Shown one piece after another: positions 17,408-25,521 of a stretch of DNA of 64,000 nucleotides. Where the stretch lies: the NCBI RefSeq assembly GCF_900240975.1, contig NZ_LT968775.1, positions 1,054,001 to 1,118,000 on the forward strand. Direction: 5' to 3'. The position numbers and the translations under genes are program-made. The DNA comes from Mycobacterium sp. 4858. Lineage in GTDB: Bacteria; Actinomycetota; Actinomycetes; Mycobacteriales; Mycobacteriaceae. Under the pieces are notes generated by a model. The model ran no database searches, was not told the origin of the DNA, and worked only from the letters and a program-made list of their open reading frames with translations. How positions within the stretch are numbered: the stretch's first letter is position 1; the number at the start of each line of letters is the position of its first letter.

Positions 17408-19234
17408 ATGAGTGGCACCAGCGATGCGCAGCGGGCGTTTGATGCGGGCGTGCTTTCGCTCGGCATCCCGATCGAGGGCCTCGAGACCCAACGCGACTTG
17501 CGCTATGCGGCGCTGGCTTTCAAGCGGGCGACCGAATGCGACCCCGACATGTGCGATGCCTGGTTAGGACGTGCGGTCGCCGGCGAGGTTACCGCCGAAG
17601 TGATCTATCACCTTTACCGGAGCAGCACCATCTCGTTGGGCCGTGAACAGCGCCGGCTGGGACTGCCACCGCGCACCATGCGGGCCCGATTCCAAACCGG
17701 CCTGTTCTTGGACTATCCACTGAGCACCCTGACCGAGATATGGCTTGCCTACGCGGCCAGCATGATCAGCTCCCGGGAGTACGACGAGGCCGAACGGGTG
17801 CTCGACGGGCTGGGAACGATGCACGCGGCGCTGCCCGGCGGGGAACCCGGTTCGGAACCGATCTGTGCCTATATCCGCGGCGTGCTGCACTTCACCACTC
17901 AACGCTGGCCCGACGTCCTGACCGCACTGAAGGACTCGGCCGCCTTCACCGATGAGTACCTGGCGGCCGGTGCCCACTTGATGGTCGGCTCGGCGTGCGC
18001 GCAGCTCGGTCTGTTCGGCGAAGGGATCCGGCGGCTGGAGCAGGCCATCGATGGGCCGATTCCGGCGGCGCGGCGGGCTGCGGAGTTCTGCAAGGGATTG
18101 ACGCTGCGCGAGATGGGGAACGAACACGAAGCCCGCATCATCTTCGAGCGAATCTACAGCGAGGAGCCAACTTTCGAGGCGAACGCTTCCGCCCTGACAG
18201 ACCCGAAATACCGGCTCGTCGTCACGACCAGCGAAGAGATCGACTCGCGGGCCAACCGGTGGGATCCGTCCACCGCCGACCCCGGCCGTTCCGCCAACAC
18301 CGAACCCGGCCATGACTACCTGCGCGAAGCTCAGCAGCAACTAGATCGGCAGATCGGCTTATCGGAGGTCAAACTGCAAGTCGCCAAACTCAAGTCGGCG
18401 GCGATGCTGGCGAAAGTGCGAGGTGACAAAGGCCTTAGCACCGCCGCGCGCAGCCTGCACCTGGTGTTCACCGGGCCGCCGGGCACCGGCAAGACCACCG
18501 TTGCGCGCGTCGTCGCGCAAACGTACTGCGGGCTGGGCCTACTGAAGACCGCGACCATCGTGGAAGCGGCGCGCCATGATTTCGTCGGCCAGCACCTGGG
18601 AAGCACAGCCATCAAGACCACCGCGACCATCGATTCCGCGATGGACGGTGTGTTGTTCATTGACGAGGCCTACTCGCTCATTCAAACCGGGCTGGCGGGC
18701 GGTGACGCCTTCGGTCGCGAAGCTGTCGACACCCTGCTGGCCCGAATGGAAAACGACCGCGACCGGCTGGTTGTGATCATCGCCGGTTACGACGATGAAA
18801 TCGACCAGTTTCTGGCGTCCAATGAGGGTCTGGCGTCGCGGTTCACCAAACGCATCCGCTTCAGCACCTACAGTCCCGACGAGCTGGGAGCCATCGGGCG
18901 GGCCATCGCACGATCGCGCGACTCCGAGTTGTCCCCGCAAGCCTACGAAGAACTGGTTGTCGCCTGCCGCGCCCTGCATCAACGTCAGGCCGCCGACGCC
19001 TCTGGCCGACTTCGGCGCGGCATTGACCTGGTCGGCAACGCGCGGTTCGTGCGCAACGTCATCGAGGCCGCCGAGGACGAACGCGAATACCGACTGTCCG
19101 AATGTCACGGCGCCAGCATCGAAGACCTCGACGAAACCTCGTTGATGCGCATCGAACTTTCCGACATGCAAGCGGCACTGCAGCAGGTGCTCGGTCTGCT
19201 CACTGTTCACTCAACGACCGGAAAGTCACCATGA
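17408..19234 (+). CDS. eccA: EccA, CbbX-like AAA+ ATPase of the ESX system
   Basis: Cytosolic AAA+ ATPase that in other ESX systems acts on substrates such as EspC or PE-PPE pairs before secretion. The N-terminal 290 residues form a TPR-like helical domain. The CbbX-type AAA+ domain follows with Walker A GPPGTGKT at 356-363, Walker B VLFIDEAYSL, and a sensor region VVIIAGYDDEI. The 608-aa length is normal for EccA. ATG 17408 follows GGAGA at 17389-17393. It is coupled to the second MinD-like gene by ATGA. Confidence 0.93.
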   Translation: MSGTSDAQRAFDAGVLSLGIPIEGLETQRDLRYAALAFKRATECDPDMCDAWLGRAVAGEVTAEVIYHLYRSSTISLGREQRRLGLPPRTMRARFQTGLFLDYPLSTLTEIWLAYAASMISSREYDEAERVLDGLGTMHAALPGGEPGSEPICAYIRGVLHFTTQRWPDVLTALKDSAAFTDEYLAAGAHLMVGSACAQLGLFGEGIRRLEQAIDGPIPAARRAAEFCKGLTLREMGNEHEARIIFERIYSEEPTFEANASALTDPKYRLVVTTSEEIDSRANRWDPSTADPGRSANTEPGHDYLREAQQQLDRQIGLSEVKLQVAKLKSAAMLAKVRGDKGLSTAARSLHLVFTGPPGTGKTTVARVVAQTYCGLGLLKTATIVEAARHDFVGQHLGSTAIKTTATIDSAMDGVLFIDEAYSLIQTGLAGGDAFGREAVDTLLARMENDRDRLVVIIAGYDDEIDQFLASNEGLASRFTKRIRFSTYSPDELGAIGRAIARSRDSELSPQAYEELVVACRALHQRQAADASGRLRRGIDLVGNARFVRNVIEAAEDEREYRLSECHGASIEDLDETSLMRIELSDMQAALQQVLGLLTVHSTTGKSP

Positions 19235-20322
19235 TCCATCCCGACAAGTTCGTTCGCGACGGCAACGGCCGCTCGGCCGGAGACCAGACCCCGCCTTGGC
19301 CGGCTCCACAAACCGGGCGGGCATCGACGCCGTTTACCAGCACTGCGTCAGCTAACCCGCCTGAGCTGCCTCGCGCGCGTATGCCCAGCAACGCCGAACT
19401 GGGGCTCAGCCGGACCCGCCCGGTGCCACGCGCTGGATGGCGCAAGAAGCTGCATCAGGTCACCGGCATCAACCCGGGTGAATCGGCTGAGCAGGCCCGC
19501 CAGCGGGCCACCCTGGACCGAATCAACCAGCCCGTGCGGGGGGCCTTCAGCATCGCGGTTCTGTCCCAGAAAGGCGGGGTCGGCAAGACGACCACGGCCA
19601 TCGGGCTGGGTGCCACTCTGGCCACCGTGCGTGGGGACCGGGTGATCGCGGTAGATGCCAATCCGGACTTCGGCACCCTGTCGCAACGTGGGCCCAACGA
19701 GACGCGCTCAACCGTGCGCGACGTGCTCCTCGACGAGAACATCGTGCGCTATTCGGATATTCGCCGACACACCTCGCAGGGGTCGAGCAGGCTGGAGCTC
19801 TTGGCTTCAGAGCGCGATCCGGTCACCTCAGAAGCCTTCTCCGACAACGATTACCGCGGCGTGCTCAGCGTACTGCGCAGGTTCTACAACATCATCTTGA
19901 CCGACTGCGGCACCGGGCTGGTGCACTCGGCTATGAGTGCCGTGCTCGACGAAGCGGATGTGATCGTGGTCGTGGCTTCGCCCGCTATCGACTCGGCGCG
20001 CAGCGCGTTGGCAACGCTCGACTGGCTCGAGCAAAACGGCTATGGGCATTTGGCGGCGCAGACGACCGTGGTTCTCAGCGCATCGCGGCCCGGACCCACG
20101 GGGCTGGATGTCGACCTGTTGGCCAGCCACTTCGTCCCGCGCGTGCGCGCGTTGCACATCATCCCGTTCGACGACCATCTAGCCGAAGGTTCAGAAATCA
20201 ATTTCGACCTGCTCAGCCGACAAACCCGACATGCGTTCCTGGAGCTGGCTGCAACGATCGCCGACGGCTTCAGCACGTTGAGCGCGCGTTCCAGGAACCA
20301 GGGTGCTCTACGACGGGACTGA
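19231..20322 (+). CDS. Second MinD/EspI-like ATPase, coupled to eccA
   Basis: A 363-aa ParA/MinD-type ATPase with Walker A KGGVGKTTT from K114 and LTDCGTG as Walker B. It shares with the protein at 7366-8826 the block HSAM..VL....IV.V.SPAID.ARSA.ATLDWL and HIIPFD.HLAEG, so the two are paralogues, but its N-terminal tail is only about 85 residues and less proline-rich. It is closer in size to Rv3888c of ESX-2. ATG 19231 overlaps the eccA stop. Two such ATPases could form a heterodimer or serve different substrate sets; this is inference. Confidence 0.88.
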   Translation: MIHPDKFVRDGNGRSAGDQTPPWPAPQTGRASTPFTSTASANPPELPRARMPSNAELGLSRTRPVPRAGWRKKLHQVTGINPGESAEQARQRATLDRINQPVRGAFSIAVLSQKGGVGKTTTAIGLGATLATVRGDRVIAVDANPDFGTLSQRGPNETRSTVRDVLLDENIVRYSDIRRHTSQGSSRLELLASERDPVTSEAFSDNDYRGVLSVLRRFYNIILTDCGTGLVHSAMSAVLDEADVIVVVASPAIDSARSALATLDWLEQNGYGHLAAQTTVVLSASRPGPTGLDVDLLASHFVPRVRALHIIPFDDHLAEGSEINFDLLSRQTRHAFLELAATIADGFSTLSARSRNQGALRRD

Positions 20323-21199
20323 CTCAGCAACTGGCTCGCTGGGGGGCGTTCGGATACGCGATGTCACGGTGGCGTCGGCCACGACGGCCACGATGCCGAT
20401 GGGGCACTCGTTGATTCGGTCGTAGTAGGGGCCCCGCTCGTCGGGAAAAGCGTCACGGTGACGAAATATGTTGTGCCGCTGGCTAACAAGCTGATCTCGG
20501 AACCGTGCCGACTTTAGCGCTCCGCGGCGGCCTGGGTCCGGTCGGGACTGTACGCGTCGCCGGCGGACTCGAGCCACGTATCGCGTTGGAGGTGCAACGA
20601 GGGCTTGTCTGGGCCGTTGAGCTGTCCGGCCGGGGCGAAGGTTCAACCCGGATTTCGCCGAGCTTCATGAGCTCACACCGGCAGATTGTGTCCATAGATG
20701 CAATCGCCAATAGCCCAGCGGGCCATGCCAATTCGTCACCGTGACGTATTGGGTTATCCAACTGGGGAGAGGGTCGGGGGCCGTGGACCGGGGCCGCCAG
20801 CGGCGGACCGTCAGATCCGGGCGCTTGCATTCCATGGTCGGCGCTCGGCCGGATTACCCAGTCGGACGCAGCCGCGTGGTTGCATGACATGAAGGCCGGA
20901 CAAGCTACGGCTCGCGGCGCGGGACGGCATCGGGGCAATCGTAGGCATGCGACGGATTGTCTATCTGAATCACGTTCGCGAGCGCCCTTGGTCTCATTGC
21001 CTGGCAGCCGTTGTGCCGATAAGCGACATTATGTCAGGCTAAGCACTGCATATTGCACCAGATGAATCATCGCCTGACCTCTTGCTAGTCACCGCTCCTC
21101 CCGTCGCCTTTCGGCTGCGTTGCAAGACTTTCGTCCCACAGGCCCTGTGGTGCGGGCTTGTGTCGGCTGTGATCGGCCTGGTGTTGCGGGCTGGCTGGC
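20323..21199. other. 877-bp stretch without a supported gene at the right border of the ESX locus
   Basis: No frame carries a convincing protein. A minus-strand frame at 20308-20646 (112 codons) ends with a protein-like segment (FPDERGPYYDRINECPIGIV), but its first half is Arg/Pro-rich like an antisense shadow and it overlaps the MinD gene end; it may be a remnant. A perfect CCACAGG-C-CCTGTGG hairpin lies at 21136-21150. Confidence 0.45.
21136..21150 (-). terminator. Perfect 7-bp hairpin downstream of the oxidoreductase operon
   Basis: CCACAGG and CCTGTGG flank a single C. It lies 50 bp beyond the 3' end of the minus-strand oxidoreductase gene at 21200. The stem is short and no T-run follows. 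Confidence 0.35.
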
Positions 21200-22141
21200 T
21201 CAGCCAGGCACAATGATGAGCTTGCCCCGCTTGGCGAATCCGTTTTGTTCGAGTTGCGTAAGGGCTGAGATTGCTTGCGATAGTGGCACCGTTTTGGCGA
21301 TGGGTAGCCGCAGCACCCCTTCGCCGGCGGCTCTCGCGACCGCCTCGATATCGGTTGTGACTGCCTTGGCGATCACGACGTGGAATGGGCCAGGCAGGGC
21401 GCTCCTGAGCATGTCCGCTGGACTCGGCTTGACGCTGATGATACGGCCGTTGGGTGTCAACATCTTTCGGGCATATCTGACTGGTAACGTGCCGGCGGCG
21501 TCCAGGACGACATCGAATCGGCGTGTGAGGGCGGTGGGATCGAAGTCGAAGTCGACGATCGGATCGATACCGAGCTCGCGTGCCTCGTCCGCCGAGCCGG
21601 CCCGGCAGCTTCCCGCCACGGCCGCCCCGTGTGCCAACGCGAGTTGTACCGCCGAGCGGCCCACTCCCCCAAGGCTTCCGTGCACGAACACCGACTCACC
21701 ATGCTGCAGCTTCCCTTCGTTGAACAGGGCTTGGTAGGCGGTCAGACCGACAGTGGGAATGGCGGCCGCCGCCTCGAATGTCAAGGCGGCGGGCTTCGTG
21801 ACGACACCTTTTTCTTCGGCGACGACCACGTCGGCGAACGCGCCTGACCACTTGATCGGCGGTCCCCCGAGCACTTCGTCACCCACACGAAGCCGAGTCA
21901 CGTCGTCACCGACAGCTTCGACGATGCCGGCGAAGTCGTAGCCCATCCCACGTGGGAAGGTTCGGCCGGTCACCATCTTCATCGCGCCGTTTCGGATACC
22001 GAAGTCCATCGGGTTAGCAGCGGCCGCGCGCACCCGGACGAGAACATCGTCGGCGCCGAGTTTCCTGGGCTCGAAGCCTTCGAGCCGCATGACGTCCGGT
22101 CCACCGTAGCGGTGGTACTGAATTCGGTTCATCGTGGGCAT
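21200..22141 (-). CDS. NADP-dependent quinone oxidoreductase-like (MDR superfamily)
   Basis: A 313-aa medium-chain dehydrogenase/reductase without the structural zinc site. The N-terminal GroES-like domain has MDFGIRNGAMKMV and MGYDFAGIVEAVGDDV. The Rossmann domain has ESVFVHGSLGGVGRSAVQLA (dinucleotide-binding GxxGxxG variant) and VLDAAGTL. It likely reduces quinones or enones with NADPH. The ATG at 22141 (or 22132) starts 29 bp after the stop of the esterase-like gene, so both belong to one operon with the upstream SDR, opposite a TetR gene. Confidence 0.85.
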   Translation of the reverse strand: MPTMNRIQYHRYGGPDVMRLEGFEPRKLGADDVLVRVRAAAANPMDFGIRNGAMKMVTGRTFPRGMGYDFAGIVEAVGDDVTRLRVGDEVLGGPPIKWSGAFADVVVAEEKGVVTKPAALTFEAAAAIPTVGLTAYQALFNEGKLQHGESVFVHGSLGGVGRSAVQLALAHGAAVAGSCRAGSADEARELGIDPIVDFDFDPTALTRRFDVVLDAAGTLPVRYARKMLTPNGRIISVKPSPADMLRSALPGPFHVVIAKAVTTDIEAVARAAGEGVLRLPIAKTVPLSQAISALTQLEQNGFAKRGKLIIVPG

Positions 22142-22170
22142 GTGAGTTTTCCGATTAGTGGTGTCGTGTG

Positions 22171-23103
22171 TCAACGGGATAGGGGCATTGCCAGAACAGA
22201 TTCGAGGAATGCCAACGTTCTGTAATGCAGCGGAGCCGCGTTGAAGTGAGCAGACCCGTGGTCGCCGCCGACGATCTCCACCAAGTCCGCCCGGACCCCC
22301 ACGGCTGTGAGTGCGCGATGCAGGCGCCGGCTCTGCTCGATGCCGACGCGACGATCCCTGTCCCCGTGGGCGATCAGGAAAGGTGGCGCGCCGGGATGTG
22401 CCAGGCGGCACAGGTTTCCCCGCTCAACCACCTGCGGTTGGCTGGATGGCACGAATCCGAAGAAGCGCGCCAGCGTGCTGTCGGGACCGTGCATTCGTTC
22501 GATGGCGTCGGGGTGTGCGTCCTCATCGTGTTTGAGGAAATCGGTGGGTCCGTAGTGCTCCACGACAGCGGTCAGACCGCAGGACACTTCCGAGTAGGGT
22601 TCGTGGCTGCTCACCAGGTCGCTGTTGTCTCCGGCAAGCGCAACCGCGCTGATGAGGTAGGCGCCTGCGCTGGAACCGAAGCCCACGATGCGCTCAGAAT
22701 CCAAGCTGTAGCGATCCGCGTTGGTCCGTACCCAGCGCACGGCCGTAGCGACATCTTGGATCGCGGCAGGAAAGACGGCCTCGCCGCTCAGCCGGTACTG
22801 GACCGACGCCACCGCCAGTCCAGCCTCGAGCAGAAATCGCCATGGGCCCATTTGCTTGATGCCGGTGAAAAAGCCTCCCGGATGTGCGTACACGATCACG
22901 GGAACCGGTGTGGCTGCAGGGTGGTGCGGGATGTGCAGATCCATGGTGAGTTGCCGAAATCCGATGCGAGTGGCGTACGGGCGATCCAAATAACTCGCTA
23001 CCCGGGGGAAGACTTCGACCGGTGCCAGAGTGTCGAATTCGGGCCGGAGCACTGCCGAGAGCATTTCGTCAGGAATATCGACTGGCATGCCGGGAATGTG
23101 CAA
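22171..23103 (-). CDS. Alpha/beta hydrolase, hormone-sensitive-lipase-like esterase
   Basis: A 310-aa hydrolase with the HSL/LipN-type oxyanion motif HPGG (YAHPGGFFTG), nucleophile elbow GSSAG (GFGSSAGAYL), acid in HGDRDRRVG and histidine in GGDHGSAHF. It should hydrolyse short-chain esters in the cytoplasm; the substrate is unknown. TTG 23103 is favoured because GAGGAG lies 8 bases upstream. It sits between the SDR and the oxidoreductase in the same direction. Confidence 0.83.
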   Translation of the reverse strand: MHIPGMPVDIPDEMLSAVLRPEFDTLAPVEVFPRVASYLDRPYATRIGFRQLTMDLHIPHHPAATPVPVIVYAHPGGFFTGIKQMGPWRFLLEAGLAVASVQYRLSGEAVFPAAIQDVATAVRWVRTNADRYSLDSERIVGFGSSAGAYLISAVALAGDNSDLVSSHEPYSEVSCGLTAVVEHYGPTDFLKHDEDAHPDAIERMHGPDSTLARFFGFVPSSQPQVVERGNLCRLAHPGAPPFLIAHGDRDRRVGIEQSRRLHRALTAVGVRADLVEIVGGDHGSAHFNAAPLHYRTLAFLESVLAMPLSR

Positions 23104-23148
23104 GGGATGACTCCTCTCGAAATACTCTGCAGTAGAGGCTATTCCGCC

Positions 23149-23968
23149 TCATGGCCCATGCGGCGCGGTCTCGGTGAGAGCGCGGCCGAGCAGCCAGCCG
23201 AACATCTTGGCCGACAGGGATCGCGGAATCAGGTGTTTGACCAGAAGATCCCCAGTGCTGTTGGTGACGCCTGGGATGACGCGCGCCCGCGCGCCCAGGC
23301 TGTTCAACGCCACCTCGGCAACCTGCGACGCCGTCATTCTTGGGCCGCTGATCTTCTGGGGGTCAAGGCCAAAGGATTTTTCGGTGATTTCGGTCTTCGT
23401 CATCCCGGGCGAGAGGACCAGGACGTCGACGCCGTCTTTTTTCAGTTCGTAGTGCAACGCCTGGCCGAGTGAGGAGATGTACGCCTTGGCCGCGGCGTAG
23501 TTGGCCACGTAGGGCACGGCGCTGGCGTCGAGGCTGGACGCCACCAATACGATGGCTCCGCGACCCCGCCGGACGAAGGCATTGCCGAAAACGTAGGCCA
23601 TCTGCAGTGGCACCACCGCATCAAGGGTGAGGACGTCGAGTTCGTAGGCAAGCGAACTGTTGACCAGTGGCCCTGCAGAAGAGATGCCGGCATTGGCCAC
23701 CACTAACCCGATGTCGAGATTAGTGACCCGATGGGCCAATTCGTCCACTGCACCCTCGGCAAGTAAATCAAGGGCGAGCACGACACTGTCGGTGCCATGT
23801 GCTCGGGAGAGCTCGGTGGCTAAGGCGTCCAGACGGTCTTTGCGGCGCGCCACCAAGATGACGTTGACGCCCGCCGCACTGAGGTGGCGTGCGAATTGCT
23901 CTCCGATGCCTGAGGACGCCCCCGGTCACGAGTGCGTACTGGCCGTAGGCTGCGCGAAGATCTTTCAT
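23149..23968 (-). pseudogene. Short-chain dehydrogenase broken by a single-base frameshift
   Basis: An SDR of about 270 residues read in two frames. ATG 23968 (with GGAACC upstream) gives KDLRAAYGQYALVTG, but a run of five C (23919-23923 on the plus strand) is one base too long. Removing one restores TGASSGIGEQFARHL and joins the rest (VARRKDRLDALATEL, VVANAGIS, catalytic YAAAKAYISS, SPGMTKTEI). Everything after the shift is intact, so this may be a sequencing error or a very recent mutation. It heads the operon opposite TetR. Confidence 0.8.
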
Positions 23969-24013
23969 TCCGGTTCCTGTCTGCGCAGGGGTGGTATTCG
24001 GGCGCCGGCGACA

Positions 24014-24063
24014 CGGCACCAGGTGTCATCACACTACATCAGTACGGCACTTGGTGTCATCAC
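24014..24063. promoter_or_regulatory. Direct-repeat operator between TetR and the SDR operon
   Basis: CGGCACCAGGTGTCATCAC (24014-24032) and CGGCACTTGGTGTCATCAC (24045-24063) differ at two bases and have a 31-bp period. Each contains a weak dyad (GGCAC / GTGTC). They lie just upstream of the TetR start at 24091 and face the SDR operon, so they are the likely binding sites of that TetR protein. Confidence 0.65.
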
Positions 24064-24090
24064 TACGTCTTCGCGCTTTAGAATGCGGAT

Positions 24091-24672
24091 ATGAGTCGGT
24101 GGGAACCCAACGCGGCCCAGCGATTGGGAGCCGCGGCGGTGGAATTGTTCGCCGAGCGTGGATATGAAGATGTCACGGTCGTCGAGATCGCTGAGCGCGC
24201 GGGATTGACCAAACGGACGTTCTTTCGTCACTTCGCCGACAAACGCGAGATTCTATTCCGCGGCCAGGATGCCTACCAAGGCATGTTCGCCGACGCCATC
24301 GCCGGTGCGCCCGACGAAGCCGGCCCCATGGAAGCGATCGGGGCCGCACTGACCGCGTTCGCTGCCGGCTTCACAGACGACCGCCGCGAACTTGTGGCCA
24401 AACGTCAAGCCGTCATCGACGCCAATCCCGAACTCAAAGAGCGAGACCTGCTCAAAGCCGCCGCCCTGACAACGGCGATAGCTGACGCGCTGGTCGCGCG
24501 CGGGGTAAAACCGCCTGTTGCGAACCTGGCCGCCAACTTCGGCGCACTCGCCCTCGCCAATGCCTTCCAAAGTTGGCTGCAACCCGGAAATCGGAACTCC
24601 ATGACCACGCTTGTCCAGCAAGCGCTCCGAGACCTCGACACCGCCGTAAAAGCGCTGCACAAAGGCCCCTGA
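24091..24672 (+). CDS. TetR/AcrR family transcriptional regulator
   Basis: A 193-aa repressor with an N-terminal helix-turn-helix (AAVELFAERGYEDVTVVEIA, then ERAGLTKRTFFRHFADKREI) typical of TetR. The C-terminal ligand-binding domain is helical. It is divergent from the SDR-esterase-oxidoreductase operon, with direct repeats between them, so it probably represses both itself and that operon until a small molecule binds. Confidence 0.9.
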   Translation: MSRWEPNAAQRLGAAAVELFAERGYEDVTVVEIAERAGLTKRTFFRHFADKREILFRGQDAYQGMFADAIAGAPDEAGPMEAIGAALTAFAAGFTDDRRELVAKRQAVIDANPELKERDLLKAAALTTAIADALVARGVKPPVANLAANFGALALANAFQSWLQPGNRNSMTTLVQQALRDLDTAVKALHKGP

Positions 24673-24792
24673 CAGGTATTAGCGCGGCGAATCCAAACGA
24701 GCATCACCGTGCCTCCCCTGAACTAGCCGAGATGGCCGCTGAACTACCCCGGTTTTGTTCCGATACAACTGACCGGGACAGATCAAGTCGCT

Positions 24793-25202
24793 ATGCGGCT
24801 TGGGGTTGGGGGGTCAGCGACGATCCGACTAAGCGCGCCAGCCCCAGATATGTGGAAGCTAGTCAGCGACGTCAGGCAGATCGGACGATTCAGCCCAGAA
24901 ACCATCCGGGCCGAATGGCTCGAGGGTGCAACAGGTCCTCAACCCGGTGCGAAGTTCCGCGGTCGGGTCAAGCACAACGAAAAAGGACCCATCTACTGGA
25001 CGTCGTGCATGATCACCCAGTGTGACCCCTACGGGTATTCGCCTTCTCGGTGCGCTCACAGCCGATGGGACTTCCGATCGCACCCAAGAACGCTGTCTGC
25101 CTCACATGGCGCTACACGTTCGCACCCGACAGTGATGGAACGCTGGTCGCCGAGGAGACGTTGGCGCGGATCAAGACCGGTGTTCCCGAGGCGTCGGTAT
25201 GA
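24793..25202 (+). pseudogene. SRPBCC-family protein broken by a frameshift
   Basis: The first frame reads TIRLSAPAPDMWKLVSDVRQ, IGRFSPETIRAEWLEGATGP and GAKFRGRVKHNEKG, typical of polyketide-cyclase/SRPBCC proteins. Near 25036-25038 (GGGTATTCGCC) the frame is lost by what looks like a 1-bp deletion. The next frame continues FAFSVRSQPMGLPIAPKNAV, TWRYTFAPDSDGTLVAEET, and stops at 25202. No good ribosome site is visible before ATG 24793. Function would have been lipid or aromatic binding. Confidence 0.72.
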
Positions 25203-25293
25203 TGAGTGGCATAAATCAGGGCCGCCGTGCGGCGAATATCCGCTGGCGCGGGAGGGGCGCCTGACGCCGCGCCGGCTGTCGACTACGAGCGGT

Positions 25294-25521
25294 GTGCGGC
25301 AACGGCTGATCGACACCAAGCAGGCGTCGTGGGACTGGTGGCGCAGTGAAGGCCGGATGTGCGAGTTCGAGTGTGCGTTGAAGGCTGGTGAGTCGGTTGT
25401 GCTGTCCGGGAGTGAGCGTGCGCACGAGGGGTTGCCTTACGGTGGGGAGGGGCGTGCGCGGGAGCGGCTGTACCTGTTGGACGAGTTCGACCAGATCCGG
25501 GAGTACTTCGGCGATGTGTGA
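25294..25521 (+). CDS. Small unknown protein coupled to the P450 gene
   Basis: About 75 residues from GTG 25294, with acidic and aromatic content (QASWDWWRSEGRMCEFECAL ... LYLLDEFDQIREYFGDV). The stop overlaps the P450 start (GTGA), so translation is coupled. The start is uncertain: no good Shine-Dalgarno lies before 25294, and the frame is open upstream to 24793 only because it continues the broken SRPBCC gene. I do not recognise the family. Confidence 0.45.
   Translation: MRQRLIDTKQASWDWWRSEGRMCEFECALKAGESVVLSGSERAHEGLPYGGEGRARERLYLLDEFDQIREYFGDV

Noticed and set aside
20308..20646. Minus-strand frame of 112 codons at the right border of the ESX locus
   Set aside because: The last 45 residues look protein-like, but the first half is Arg/Pro-rich, it overlaps the end of the MinD gene and no ribosome site or family is seen. 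I keep it as a possible remnant inside the gap entry.
22225..23472. 415-codon plus-strand frame opposite the esterase and SDR
   Set aside because: It is antisense to the esterase with HPGG and GSSAG motifs and has no domain itself.
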